64,000 nucleotides of DNA from Tamarix chinensis (lineage: Eukaryota; Streptophyta; Magnoliopsida; Caryophyllales; Tamaricaceae): positions 7,660,289-7,724,288 of the forward strand of contig CM060171.1 of assembly GCA_030549775.1 (NCBI GenBank), written 5' to 3'. Position numbers and translations under genes: made by a program. The notes under the pieces are model-generated. The model made no database searches. It saw nothing but the letters and a program-made list of their open reading frames with translations, and was not told the origin of the DNA. This document shows, piece by piece, positions 1 through 9,996 of the stretch; positions within the stretch are counted from its first letter, which is position 1; each line of letters opens with the position of its first letter.

Positions 1-2
1 TG

Positions 3-1511
3 AAATATTTGTTAGCAAAGAAGGAGGCGAAACCCCGACTAATTAGATGGATACTTATACTCCAAGAATTCAATATATGTATTAAAGATAAGAAAGGAAT
101 AGAAAATGGAATAGCAGATCATCTAAGTCGGTTAATCAAAGAAGTTGAAGTTGAGGTACCTATCAATGAAGCATTTCCGGACGAACAACTTCATGTAATT
201 GGGAATGAGATACCATGGTATGCTAACATGGTAATTTTTTTTGTGACAAAGTTTTTTCCCTCACACTTTACTAAAGCACAGAAAGATAGAATGAAGAGTC
301 AGGAAAAAAAATTTGTATGGGATGATCCATACTTATGGAAACAATGTGTAGATCAAATCATTAGAAGGTGTATTCCTGATAGTGAGATTCTGTCTATCTT
401 AAACTTTTTCCACTGTTATGCTTGTGGGGGACACCTTGGTCCTAAATGAATAGCTTATAAAGTTTTAGAGAGTGGATTTTTCTGGCCTACATTATTTAGA
501 GATGCACATGAATTTTGCAAAACATGTGAAAACTGTCAAAAGACTGGGGGATTAGGCCCTAGAAATGAAATGCCACAAACCCCTATCATAGCATGTGAAA
601 TCTTTGATGTTTGGGGTATGGATTTTATGGGTCTCTTTCCATCCTCTTTTGGATTCAAATATATTCTTGTCATTGTTGATTATGTGTCAAAATGGGTGGA
701 GGCCAATGCCACCCGTACTGATGACGCTAAGGTTATTGCAGAATTTCTTCGAACTAATATTTTTGCAAGGTTTGGCTTACCAAAAACCATCATTAACGAC
801 AAAGGTTCACACTTTTGCAATAGAACCGTAGAAGCCCTATTAAATAAATATCATGTGACACATCGAATCTCTACAGCATATCATCCACAAACCAATGGTC
901 AAGCAGAAATATCCAACCAGGAAATCAAATCAATCTTGGAAAAAATGGTGAAACCAACAAGAAAGGATTGGAGCTTACATCTCAATGATGCTCTCTAGGC
1001 TTATCGTACAACTTTCAAGACTCCAATTGGTATGTCCCCATATCGTTTGGTTTACGATAAGCCTTGTCATCTTCCGGTTGAATTAGAACATAAATCTTTT
1101 TGGGTCGTAAAGAAATGTAACATGGAGTCAACTAAAATTGGAAGACATAGGCGACTCCAACTACAAGAATTGGAAGAAATACGAAATGATGCTTTTGAAA
1201 CTGCATTGAGATATAAATATCAAACTAAGGCAGTTCATGATAAGTTCATTCTTATAAAGAGATTTGAAGTCAGTCAAAAAGTTTTACTATATCATTCTCG
1301 GTTGAAGTTGTTTCCAGGGAAATTATGGTCGAGATGGATCGGCCCATTTATTGTGACTAATGTGTTCTCTCATGGTGCAATAGAAATTAAGAGTGAGAAA
1401 ATAGGAAAGATGTGGAGAGTCAATGGAAACCGTCTCAAACCTTATTATGAAGGACATGAAGTGCACAATTTGGAAGCGGTAGATCTTACCATTCCCAATT
1501 ATGAAGGTTGA
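3..1511 (+). pseudogene. Ty3/gypsy pol fragment: RNase H end plus integrase
   Basis: The reading frame is open at the window edge and begins in the RNase H tail (AKPRLIRWI... ADHLSRL). The integrase follows. Its HHCC zinc finger is visible as HCYACGGH and CKTCENC. The catalytic core has D at nt 621 (WGMDFMG), D at nt 798 (NDKGSHF) and E at nt 906 (GQAEIS), giving D-35-E spacing. The C-terminal part ([22 protein letters not shown]) is the usual gypsy integrase tail, and the frame ends at a TGA at 1509-1511. Two in-frame stops break it: TGA at 447-449, where the family normally has Arg after GPK, and TAG at 996-998, where it has Trp in ALWAYRT. Both fit C-to-T decay of CGA and TGG codons. The catalytic triad itself is intact. 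Integrase would insert the cDNA copy into the nuclear genome. Confidence 0.92.
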
Positions 1512-1680
1512 ATGAGTGGCATTTTATCACTTGGGAAACGCCCAAGTGTTGTATATAAGTTTTCCATATCTCATATTTTTCTTTTTACAAATTTGGTATA
1601 ATATTGTATGTTTATAATGTGTATATGTGTGGAAATACATTTTAAGTCCATTTTCATTTTTATTTTTATGCATATTTCAA

Positions 1681-1990
1681 AAAAAAACATGGGGGGTCCG
1701 TATTTCCAAACACGTCCCATGTTTACATGTTTGTAAAAATTTGCAGGAATTCCAGAGAGCTCTTAAAATAACACGGGGGGTCCATATTTCCAAACACGGC
1801 CCATGTTTACATGTCTAAAAAAATTTGTAGGAATTCTAGAGAGCTCTTAAAATAACACGGAGGCCCGTATTTCCAAACACGGCCTGTGTTTACATGTCTG
1901 AAAAATGTTGCAGGAATTCCAGATAGCTCTTAAAATAACACGAAGGGGTCGTATTTCAAATCACGGCCTGTGTTTGTCAATCTGTCATTT
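1681..1990 (+). repeat. 84-bp tandem repeat between pol and the env-like ORF
   Basis: The phrase TATTTCCAAACACG or a close variant recurs at 1701, 1785, 1868 and 1952, giving a period of 83-84 bp. Each unit contains AACACGG, CCGTATTT, AAACACGG and CATGTTT, so it is rich in the self-complementary pair CCGTGTTT/AAACACGG, followed by TTTGCAGGAATTCCAGAGAGCTC or a variant. A diverged partial unit follows near 2017-2095. Similar AACACGG/CCGTGTTT text reappears inside the LTR near 5780-5920. Tandem repeats in the 3' untranslated part are known for plant gypsy elements of the Tat/Athila group. It is non-coding. Confidence 0.85.
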
Positions 1991-2445
1991 TTTCCCTAAA
2001 CCCAAGAGTTCACAAATAAACACGAAGTACCGTAATTATTGAATACGGTCCATGTTTCGCATAAAATCCCCTTTTCTCTCCCGTGTTTACAGATCTGAAA
2101 AACATAGCCATAACCCTCTTTGAAACCGTCTCTTTGCTGCGCACTCTGCCTGTTTTCCCCCTTCTAAATCCTTCATTTCTCACCAAATTCTTTCCATTCC
2201 AGCAATTCATATCCACATTCATCCTCTATATTATTCCTACACCCTTAACTTTCTTTCTCCGCATAGTTTTCTGTCATTCCATTGCAGAAAACAAGATAAA
2301 CTTTCTCCTCAAACCCTAACTTCAATTCGTGCATCAACTATTCGATTTTCTGTAAATTACTTTAGGGTTTTAGTGGAAATTGACCTTCTAATGCATCCTT
2401 CCTTTGATTTTTGTTATTTTCTCCACCTGTTTTCACAATACTAAG

Positions 2446-2834
2446 GTAAGTGGTAAATTTTTACCTTGCTGCAGTAGTACACTTCATCTTCTTCACTTGT
2501 GCTATACTATGCAAACCCAATAAGCTTGGAAATTGATTATGACCATATGTTTGACAATTGTGGGTGAATTTGTTGCAAAACTTGCCAATTTATAACCATG
2601 GATTAATAACAAGACTAGGGAATATGTGTTGCATCCATTTCCAACTTGTTGTGTGTTGCCAATTGCATGCTAACTCCGTAATTGAAGAAGAAAAATTCTT
2701 TATGCTGCAATATCAGTTTGTGACAATGCTTCTGAACATCCAATTTAATAAGCATTGGATATATTTATGTGCTATATTACACATGCCAAACAAGCCAAAA
2801 TGTCTCACTTTTCTAATGTTGATATGTTGTGTAG
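2446..2834 (+). other. Predicted intron upstream of the env-like ORF
   Basis: A strong donor (AAG followed by GTAAGT) starts at 2446. A pyrimidine/T-rich stretch ending in TGTTGTGTAG reaches 2834, directly before an ATG at 2835 that opens the Athila ORF1-like relic (MASKKK-). The upstream 2050-2445 stretch is pyrimidine-rich and non-coding, like a leader exon. Env-like ORFs of plant gypsy elements are reported to be expressed from spliced RNA, so an intron here would fit. No transcript evidence is available from sequence alone. Confidence 0.45.
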
Positions 2835-4092
2835 ATGGCATCAAAAAAGAAATAACGGTCCGAAGGCGAATCTTCAAGGTCTCGATCCTCACCAACTCAA
2901 CAAAGACACTGACGTTACCGGCCAAACGATTTAGCTATAATTTTTATTACACCGGAAAAAAAAAACAAAGGTATGATTACTTGTCTCAACGGCGTATCAT
3001 TGGTACTGGGTATTTAGATGATGGGTGTCTACATACCTTAGGCATTTATGAGCAATTAAGGCAAATTCTTAGAACTGTAGGTTTGCATAATTTCGTCTAT
3101 TGTATCAATCATACATATAGGTGCTTAACATTGGAATTTTTAAGTACCTTTAAACTTTTTGCTGAAGTTGGTGATATTGGTGACAGTCAAAATAATCAAG
3201 GGTATGTCTCTTTTCGCTTCTTCAATGAGGATAGACAATTAGCCCTACATGAACTTGCCCACATCTTTATGTTACCTCCTAAGGGTTACCATTTCATTCT
3301 ACCCTAGTTCCATGCAAATAATTTTTTCGTCAAAATAGGTGATATATCAATATGCCTACTCCCGATACCTTTCGAATTTCAAAAGCCAAATCTTCCAGGA
3401 TTTTTAATCTAGTCTTCTGATACATACAAAGGCTCTTGGCTACAACCATTTATGGGAGGGGAGATAGTACTGGTGTGGTTCGCTCAATTGAACTTTTCTT
3501 TATCTATTCTATGCTGGAACATTATTCTGTTGATACCGCCTATTTTATAGCAAAACAATTTCAAAGGGTAGGAAATTCTAAATAGGGCGACATTGTCATC
3601 GGTGGTTTAATAACCACCATTTGTTTAAGCTTGGACATACCTCTTCCTAATGATATGCCCGTCGAAGCCATGAGCACGCACATTGATATAGAAAATTATC
3701 GTCTTACGCATCTTATCGAGCGTAGAGTTAATGCGTGGTATCTTGCCTACCAAGGACGTTCTTACTTCCCTCTGCCTAACCCTGCCAAAACCAACCCTTT
3801 AAACCCACAAATTTGGCAGCCAATTGACGACGATGATGCCCCCGCCCCTTTAGCCATCGAGCATCCTATCCCGACTCGTGGTGACCATGCACCACCACCT
3901 CCACCACTGCAATCTCAAGCCAGCTCCTCTTCTTCCTCAACTTTTGTTCCGAAATGGCATCTCCAATTCCAAACTCAAGTGTATTCCCAATTGGATTCCA
4001 TTCGCTACAATCAAACTCAAATGATGGAGATGATGAAAAGTATTTATGAGTTTCACCTTGGGAGCCGAGACCCACCTCCACCTCCTTCTTGA
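2835..4092 (+). pseudogene. Athila ORF1/env-like protein relic
   Basis: The protein starts at the ATG at 2835 with a basic, Ser-rich head, then FITPEKK, where an A-run near 2954 shifts the frame. The next frame reads QRYDYLSQRRI... TYRCLTLEFLSTF... VSFRFFNEDRQLALHELAHIF, the conserved core of the Athila ORF1 family (PF03078). After a stop at 3305 a further shift leads to IYGRGDSTGVVRSIELFF and then GDIVIGGLITTIC, DIENYRLTHLI and a Pro/Ser-rich tail with a possible short coiled coil (QLDSIRYNQTQMMEMM), ending in PPPPPS. The frame therefore changes at least twice, with several stops (for example the in-frame TAA right after MASKKK). The function of the family is not established; its env-like label rests on its position after pol. 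No signal peptide or clear membrane segment is visible. Confidence 0.8.
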
Positions 4093-5502
4093 ACCCTCTT
4101 CTTCCTCTTTTTCTTGGGTATGTTCATTGGGGACAATGAACACAATAAGTAGGGGGTGCACTAGCACTTATAGGCTTGTGATTATTGTTAAGTAGAAATA
4201 GTTCGTAGATGTTATATATTTATGCTAGTGGTAGTTATTTAATTTATTACTTCCTATCTCTTTTGTGTGCTAGTTGTTAAGTTTGTTTTAAAACAGGAAG
4301 TATTAGATTTGAGTAATCCATTTACAAAGTATAACAAAGTATGGGACTGGATTGTTTTTGAAAAGGATAATTTTATACTTATTTTATGTTTTGATCAACA
4401 TCTTCTGAAAACCTTAAAAACAGAAATTGAAAATGTGAAAACAGTAAAAGAAAGAAAGTTAGAATAGTTAGGAATCAAACCATGCATTGACTAGGAATGA
4501 GATGAAATGGAATTAAAAATTGGTAGATACACCATGGTGAGCTCTTGAACCTAATCATTGGATATATTGTTTATCCAGAACATATTTTCCTTGTGTGTGT
4601 ACTCTCTAATGATATGTGAAACTAGAATTTGCCATTAATTCTCTTCAAGACTGCATAGAACTTTAAGATATCTGAAAATGATAAAGACACTCTTCTTTCT
4701 ATGTTAGCACCAAAAGACCAAAAAGCTTACCTTAAAAATTATTTTTCCTTTGCATAAACCCCTTTGAGCCTAAGCCTTATTTTATTGATTTAAAATTCAT
4801 TAAAACTTAATACCCATATAAATTTTCTATCCCTACTCTATAACTAAGAAGCAATAAATTGATAGGAATAAGTTTGTTGATATGTTTAAATCTAAGCATG
4901 GGGGTTTAATTGATAAATGAAAAAAAAAATTGCTTCTCTAGTTAATGGAGTCTAGCCACAATCCCAAAAATTCTATCTCACATTAAAACCCTAGCCCCAT
5001 TACAACTAAATTCAAGACCTTTTGATTCTTATATACTTGAGTTCGTTTCAACAGTGGTGAATTGAGAATAATGGCAAACATATGGGCGATCATTATCATT
5101 TGGAGAAGTTTTGAGAGTAACCACATCACACTATACACACATGAGAGTGAGTGTTTTCACAAACTAAAAGCAAGAACCTACCAATTTGAATTTCATTAAT
5201 CTTAATCTAATTTGCATGATGAGATACTAACTATTATAATTTTCACTCCTTAATCGTTTGAGCATTTGATAAGACTTTTTATAAGTTGATTTAGGTGTTT
5301 GATCCAAAAATATTTTCATCATTGAGATTTCATGATTTACAGGTATTTTAAGTCCCATTACAGTGTTGAGCTTCGTACATGAATATTTCCAGTCTAATAA
5401 TTCTTGTAATCCGTAACCTGCCTCTCTTCCATCTCTTGATGTATTCATATTCATGTTATGATGTAGCTTAAGGACAAGAAATGATTCAAGCATGGGGGCA
5501 TT
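4093..5502 (+). other. Retrotransposon 3' untranslated region with polypurine tract
   Basis: No coding frame is supported over these 1.4 kb. The PPT that best fits the LTR junction is at about 5491-5500 (AAGCATGGGGGCA), preceded by the phrase AAGGACAAGAAATGATTCAA, which resembles the conserved GAGGACAAG...AAGTGTGGGGG context of plant gypsy elements. Two similar G-runs lie upstream: AAGTAGGGGGTG near 4148-4158, preceded by GGGGACAATGAACA, and AAGCATGGGGGTTT near 4894-4907. They may be extra priming tracts or marks of an older LTR boundary. Confidence 0.6.
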
Positions 5503-7070
5503 TGATAGATGAGATTTATAGATTATTTTCATGCTTAAAAATGTCATTTATCTCTCATAAATTTTATAAGATTTAATCTTTTTGTCCAGATTTCCTCCTT
5601 TGAATAAATTTTACAGGAAAGAAAAAATTGAGGAAATTCAAGGAGAAATCAATGAAAAGAAGAAATCAAGTGAAGAACACATCAAGAAATGTTGAATCAA
5701 GGAGAGAAAAGTTGGAAAGGGAGAAAATACACCAAGAAAAGCTATGCTGAAATTTCAAAAGGAATATAGTGGAAGAACCAAAAACATGGCACCCCTGTGT
5801 TTCATAAACATGGGCCATATTAATTATCTCGAGCATTGATTTAAAATCTATCTGTTGGCAGAACAGTTGGAAGAAAACAGGGAGGTCTCGTGTTTCCAAA
5901 ACACAGACCGTGTTTCCATTTAAAAAATTATAACTGTCCGCGACCTGTTTCTGATATATTCTATCTCAAAATAGGGTTTGGGACAGACAGAGAGAGAGAT
6001 TTGGGATCGAAACAATTTGGAATGTATTATCTTCCTCTATTCTCTTAGAATATACATGTAATGTACAATTCCAACTTTTTTTATCTTCTTGAATTCTAGT
6101 GATCAATTGACAATCTGCACTTCAATTGAAAAGTCTTCTCTATTCCTTTATGAATTTCAATCTCTCCATTTTTTTTAAATATAAGTAGATTATCTGCAAT
6201 TATACTTGTGTTCGTTCTATTGTTATCTTATTGTACTAATAGTGGATTTTGTGAATGTGTTGTCTTTATTAATTTTTGGTCTTTATATGTAATTGTGTGA
6301 TTTTTAAATATGAAGATGTTTGAGTAAATTGAACAGGTTAGGATGATTTGATGATGGAATTATATCCTAATTACGATAGCATATTTTGAATGTTTGATTC
6401 TAGGTGAAATTTAATTGAATTAATGGATCGAATTAAATGATTACATATCAGAGATTAAGATTTTTGAACTAATTAGATTGATCACCTATTTAGTTTAGAA
6501 CTTAATATTTGCTAAGGCAATGCAATTAACAGGTACTTGTTAATTAATTTGTCTAAAGTAGCAAGAAGATTAATTGTTAATCTTATCCATTAATTTGTGC
6601 AATTACATAATCCGTGCTTATATGATTATGATTGTAGTTGGCTGCTTTCCATTCATAATGTTTCCATTAATAGAATCTAGTATTCGTAACCTGGGTTATT
6701 AAATGGTTAAAAAATAAATTGAGAGCATATTCAATTTATTAAGGTTTAGAGGAAGCAAAGGAATTTGTTATTATGAATTTCCAAAAGTCAACATTAAATC
6801 GTTTAGAATCATTCTTCTTACTTGAATGTTTGATATTCTGATTCCATCATCAATTCATTCCTCTCCTATTTGTCAATTAGTGATTAAAACTTAGTATAAT
6901 TAGATTTAGTATTAGAATCAATGAATTTTATAAACGGGATTATAACATCAATTGCAAAATTAGTGATTAAAACGTCATTCATTATGGGTTCGACTCCTTC
7001 TTGCCATATACTACGTATTTGGAAGTTAGGATTTATTTAATTAATTTGTTGTATTTACGATAGTGCATCA
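5503..7070 (+). repeat. 3' LTR of the Athila-type element (1568 bp)
   Basis: The LTR begins TGATAGATGAG just after the PPT and ends GATAGTGCATCA, so its tips are TGAT and ATCA. The size suits Athila LTRs (about 1.3-1.8 kb). Near the end, ATGGGTTCGACTCC sits where Athila LTRs usually carry a GGATTCGATCC-like box. The LTR contains AACACGG/CCGTGTTT-like text at 5780-5920 that echoes the internal 84-bp repeat. The sequence from 7071 onward matches the reverse complement of 14784 and below without a break, which fixes the right-hand edge. No second LTR is in the window for comparison. Confidence 0.82.
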
Positions 7071-7420
7071 GCAAGCTATGACTAAACCTCCACTCATCAT
7101 CAATGAGCATCGGCTCTCTCGATATCCTATCATAATCTCTAGCAAACACCTCACCCTCAATAAATCTCAGGTGTAGTGCATCAGTGTGGGGGAAAAACTA
7201 ATGTAAAAATTTAGATGTAGCTAACGCCCATGGCTCTATCTAAGGTAGGGTCAACAATAGGTGAAACGATCTGAAATGAAAAAGATGATAGGATGAGCCA
7301 CTTACATACAACCGACCTAGCTCGTTGTATAACCATATGACATGAGTCTGTAGATCTGCATGGGGCGCCATGAATAGATATAGTGGAGGGTATGTCATCT
7401 CACTACGTACAAATAATAAC
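7071..7420 (-). pseudogene. Unrecognised coding scrap shared by both CACTA-like copies
   Basis: The minus strand reads SEMTYPP-YL..., PHADLQT-VIWLYNELG, then a stop after LLLTLP, and further on HLRFIEGEVF and YDRIS. The same words occur at 14448-14875 on the plus strand, with the stop after LP at the same place. Shared protein-level wording suggests a once-coding exon or a captured gene piece. I do not recognise the family. The Athila LTR truncates it. Confidence 0.45.
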
Positions 7421-7795
7421 CACTAAATCTTATCATCAAGGTAGTTCTCGAAAGGATCTAAACTGCAGAATATGTAAACCGATATTCAACTAGCTAGACA
7501 AATCATAAATATATTCTACCAGATCTTAACCAACTATATAAAGCTAACAACATCAAACTATTTAAAATAAAGACATAACCTTTAACTATATATTTAATAA
7601 ACTAGATGAACATCAAACTAAATCAAATCATTCAAGCTACGCACGGTAAAATTAAGTAGATATTAATCAGATAATATATATATATATGTTAAGTATAATA
7701 ATATGATACTATTTAAAGTAGAGTTGAGAATAATGTATATAATAGTTTGTTATAAGAACACATATTAATTATTATATTTAGTATAATAAACGCTA

Positions 7796-7912
7796 AACCC
7801 TAACCCTAACCCTAACCCTAATCATAATAAATTATAATAAAAACCAACCCTAAACCTAATTGAACTATAATGCTAAACCTAGCTAACTATAATTAAACCC
7901 TAATAAATCCGA

Positions 7913-7955
<43 letters not shown>

Positions 7956-8108
7956 CACAATTATTCCTCTATATTTAATTATTCACTTTTATATTTAATA
8001 TAATAAACGCTAAACCCTAACCCTAATAAATTATAATAAAAACTAACCCTAAACCTCTTAAGATAATGATCCTAAACCTAGCTAACTATAATTTAACCCT
8101 AATAAATC

Positions 8109-8174
<66 letters not shown>

Positions 8175-8367
8175 AACACTATTATTATTGTTGTTGTTGT
8201 TGTTGTTGTTGTTGTTATTATTATACACAATTATTCCTCTCTATTTAAATATTCACTTTTATATTTAGCATAATAAACGATAAACCCTAACACTAACCCT
8301 AACCCTAAACCTCATAAAACCCTAATCCAAAACCTAATTAACTATAATTAAACCCTATTAAATCCTA

Positions 8368-8404
<37 letters not shown>

Positions 8405-8639
8405 TATTATTATTATTATTATTATTAAAACACTATTATTATTGTTGTTGTTGTTGTTTTTATTGTTGTTGTTGTTGTTGTTGTTGTTGTTATTATACAC
8501 AATTATTCCTCTCTATTTAAATATTCACTTTTATATTTAGCATAATAAACGATAAACCCTAACACTAACCCTAACCCTAAACCTCATAAAACCCTAATCC
8601 AAAACCTAATTAACTATAATTAAACCCTATTAAATCCTA

Positions 8640-8672
<33 letters not shown>

Positions 8673-8940
8673 AACGCTATTGTTGTTGTTGTTATTGTTG
8701 TCATACACAATTATTCCTCTCTATTTAATTATTTACTTTTATATTTAGTATAATAAACGCTAAACCCAAACCGTAACATTAACCCCTAGCCCTAACCCTA
8801 ACCCTAATAAAATATAACAAAAACTAACCCTAATCCTAAACCTAGCTAACTATAATTAAATCATAATAAATCCTATAATAATAATAATAATAATAATAAT
8901 ATTTTTATTATGCAAAATTATTTCTCTCTATTTAATTATT
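7796..8940 (-). repeat. Minisatellite with telomere-like CCCTAA and TTA runs, left arm
   Basis: Five units share the phrase ACACAATTATTCCTCTCTAT (or variant) near 7955, 8224, 8495, 8704 and 8914, so spacing is about 269, 271, 209 and 210 bp. Each unit has a TTA (or TTG) trinucleotide run, then AATAAACGCTAAACCCTAACCC with one to four CCCTAA copies, then CTAACTATAATTAAACCC. It is non-coding; poly-Leu frames across it are artefacts of the trinucleotide runs. Confidence 0.85.
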
Positions 8941-9121
8941 ATAGTTTATGTATTATTTATTTTCTATATCTATTGAATCCTCATCAAATAAAAATCATTA
9001 ACATATGCATCTTTAGTTTAAATTTTCATTTAATGTTGTTTATATGTTAAATATATTTTTATTTTATTATATGACATTTCCTATATCTTATAGTGTCCTA
9101 TACTTATTAATGAAAATGTGT

Positions 9122-9212
9122 ATATATATATATATATAGTACTTGTTGGTGACATTACTAATAATTTACAGTATTTTATTTCTCTAGCTTCATAAGTCTA
9201 CACTCTTGCATG

Positions 9213-9261
<49 letters not shown>
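9122..9261. repeat. TA dinucleotide runs
   Basis: A short TA run is at about 9121-9138, and a longer one of roughly 25 TA units at about 9213-9260. Matching TA runs occur in the other CACTA-like copy at about 12808-12836 and 13001-13031, in mirrored position. Confidence 0.9.
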
Positions 9262-9264
<3 letters not shown>

Positions 9265-9459
9265 GTCTCGGCCAACACATGCATTTGTTAATATATAACA
9301 ATACCGTGACAAATTCAACAAGGAATAACAACATTTTTCTCCAACACATTTTTCAATGACAAACTACAATTTTTCAATAACAAACAACACAACCCTATAT
9401 CAACATCCTTGCATATATATAAGAAGAGAAAAAGCTATGAGTGGAAGAACAAAAATATG

Positions 9460-9770
9460 CATCAAAGATGCAGCGGCGAGCAAGAGGAGAGCAGCGACAA
9501 CCTATGAACACGATGAAGGAAGAAGGAAGAAGTGCTGGCTAGGTGCAAAGAATGACAGCACATGTAAAGTTGAGAATGGCAGAGGTGTGGTGCTGCAAGG
9601 AATAGGAGAGTTGGCGGTGTGAAAGAGAACAAGTGGTGGTTTCCCTGACTTGAGAGGAGCCGAAGTGGTGGTGCACAGTGTGGTGGTGCGAGGATTTGAA
9701 AGAGATAGAGAGTAAGAGAAGGAAGGTGTAGAGTTTGAAATTTTTGGCACAAAACATAACTGAATGAAAT
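9460..9770 (-). other. Pyrimidine-rich leader of CACTA-like copy 1
   Basis: The minus strand is rich in CT and CAC triplets and matches 12475-12770 of copy 2 closely, including TTTTGTGCCAAAAATTT and CGCACCACCAC. Overlapping open frames exist in several registers, but the frames differ between the two copies and the shared text is nucleotide-level. I read it as an untranslated leader or promoter-proximal exon rather than a protein. Confidence 0.5.
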
Positions 9771-9960
9771 AAAAGGCGGAACTAGGGTTTTAATAATGGT
9801 TCTTGTAGAAACCATTATTAAAACCAGTGGGGCTTTTGACAATGGTTCTTGTAGGAACCGTTATTAAAAGGACCTTTTAATAACGGTTTTCCATATACTG
9901 TTATTAAAACTAATGTGTAAATTTTAGCATTGGATTTTTAATAACATTTTTGAACTATTA
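9770..9960 (-). repeat. Subterminal AACGGTT/AACCATT motifs of CACTA-like copy 1
   Basis: Inverted pairs of TTTTAATAACGGTT-like text alternate in both directions (for example near 9788-9826, 9838-9868 and 9875-9910). CACTA elements carry short subterminal repeats in both orientations that bind the TNPA-type protein. The same motif set occurs at 12250-12470 and 18725-19215. Confidence 0.65.
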
Positions 9961-9996
9961 ACTGTATATGACGAGACATATGTGATGTATACAGTG

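Larger units (their letters stand above)
1..7070 (+). mobile_element. Athila-type Ty3/gypsy retrotransposon, 3' half
   Basis: The order from the window edge is: RNase H tail and integrase (3-1511), tandem-repeat spacer (about 1681-1990), predicted intron, Athila ORF1/env-like relic (2835-4092), 3' UTR, purine tract and 3' LTR (5503-7070). An extra ORF between pol and the 3' LTR is the known layout of the Athila lineage, and the integrase wording (RNEMP..., FDVWG-DFMG) fits that lineage. Gag, protease, most of the reverse transcriptase, the primer-binding site and the 5' LTR lie before the window, so the target-site duplication cannot be checked. The coding parts carry stops and frameshifts, so the copy is not functional. 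The sequence right after the LTR continues a CACTA-like copy, so this element inserted into that copy. Confidence 0.88.
7071..9996 (-). mobile_element. CACTA-like copy 1, cut by the Athila element
   Basis: Read on the minus strand, this stretch repeats the first part of the copy at 12220-14785 in the same order: subterminal AACGGTT/AACCGTT motifs (9770-9960), a pyrimidine-rich leader (about 9460-9770), TA runs, a CCCTAA/TTA minisatellite (7796-8940), and a coding scrap (7071-7420). By eye the arms are similar but clearly diverged. The 5' tip may be CACTG at 9996-9992, a variant of the CACTA terminus, but this is uncertain. The copy stops at the Athila LTR, so the rest should lie before that element, outside the window. 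Confidence 0.68.

Noticed and set aside
6980..7000. tRNA-like T-loop (GGGTTCGACTCC)
   Set aside because: No acceptor, D or anticodon arms are around it; it is in the usual place of an Athila LTR end box.
8066..8248. Poly-Leu/poly-Cys open frame
   Set aside because: It is produced by TTA and TTG trinucleotide runs.
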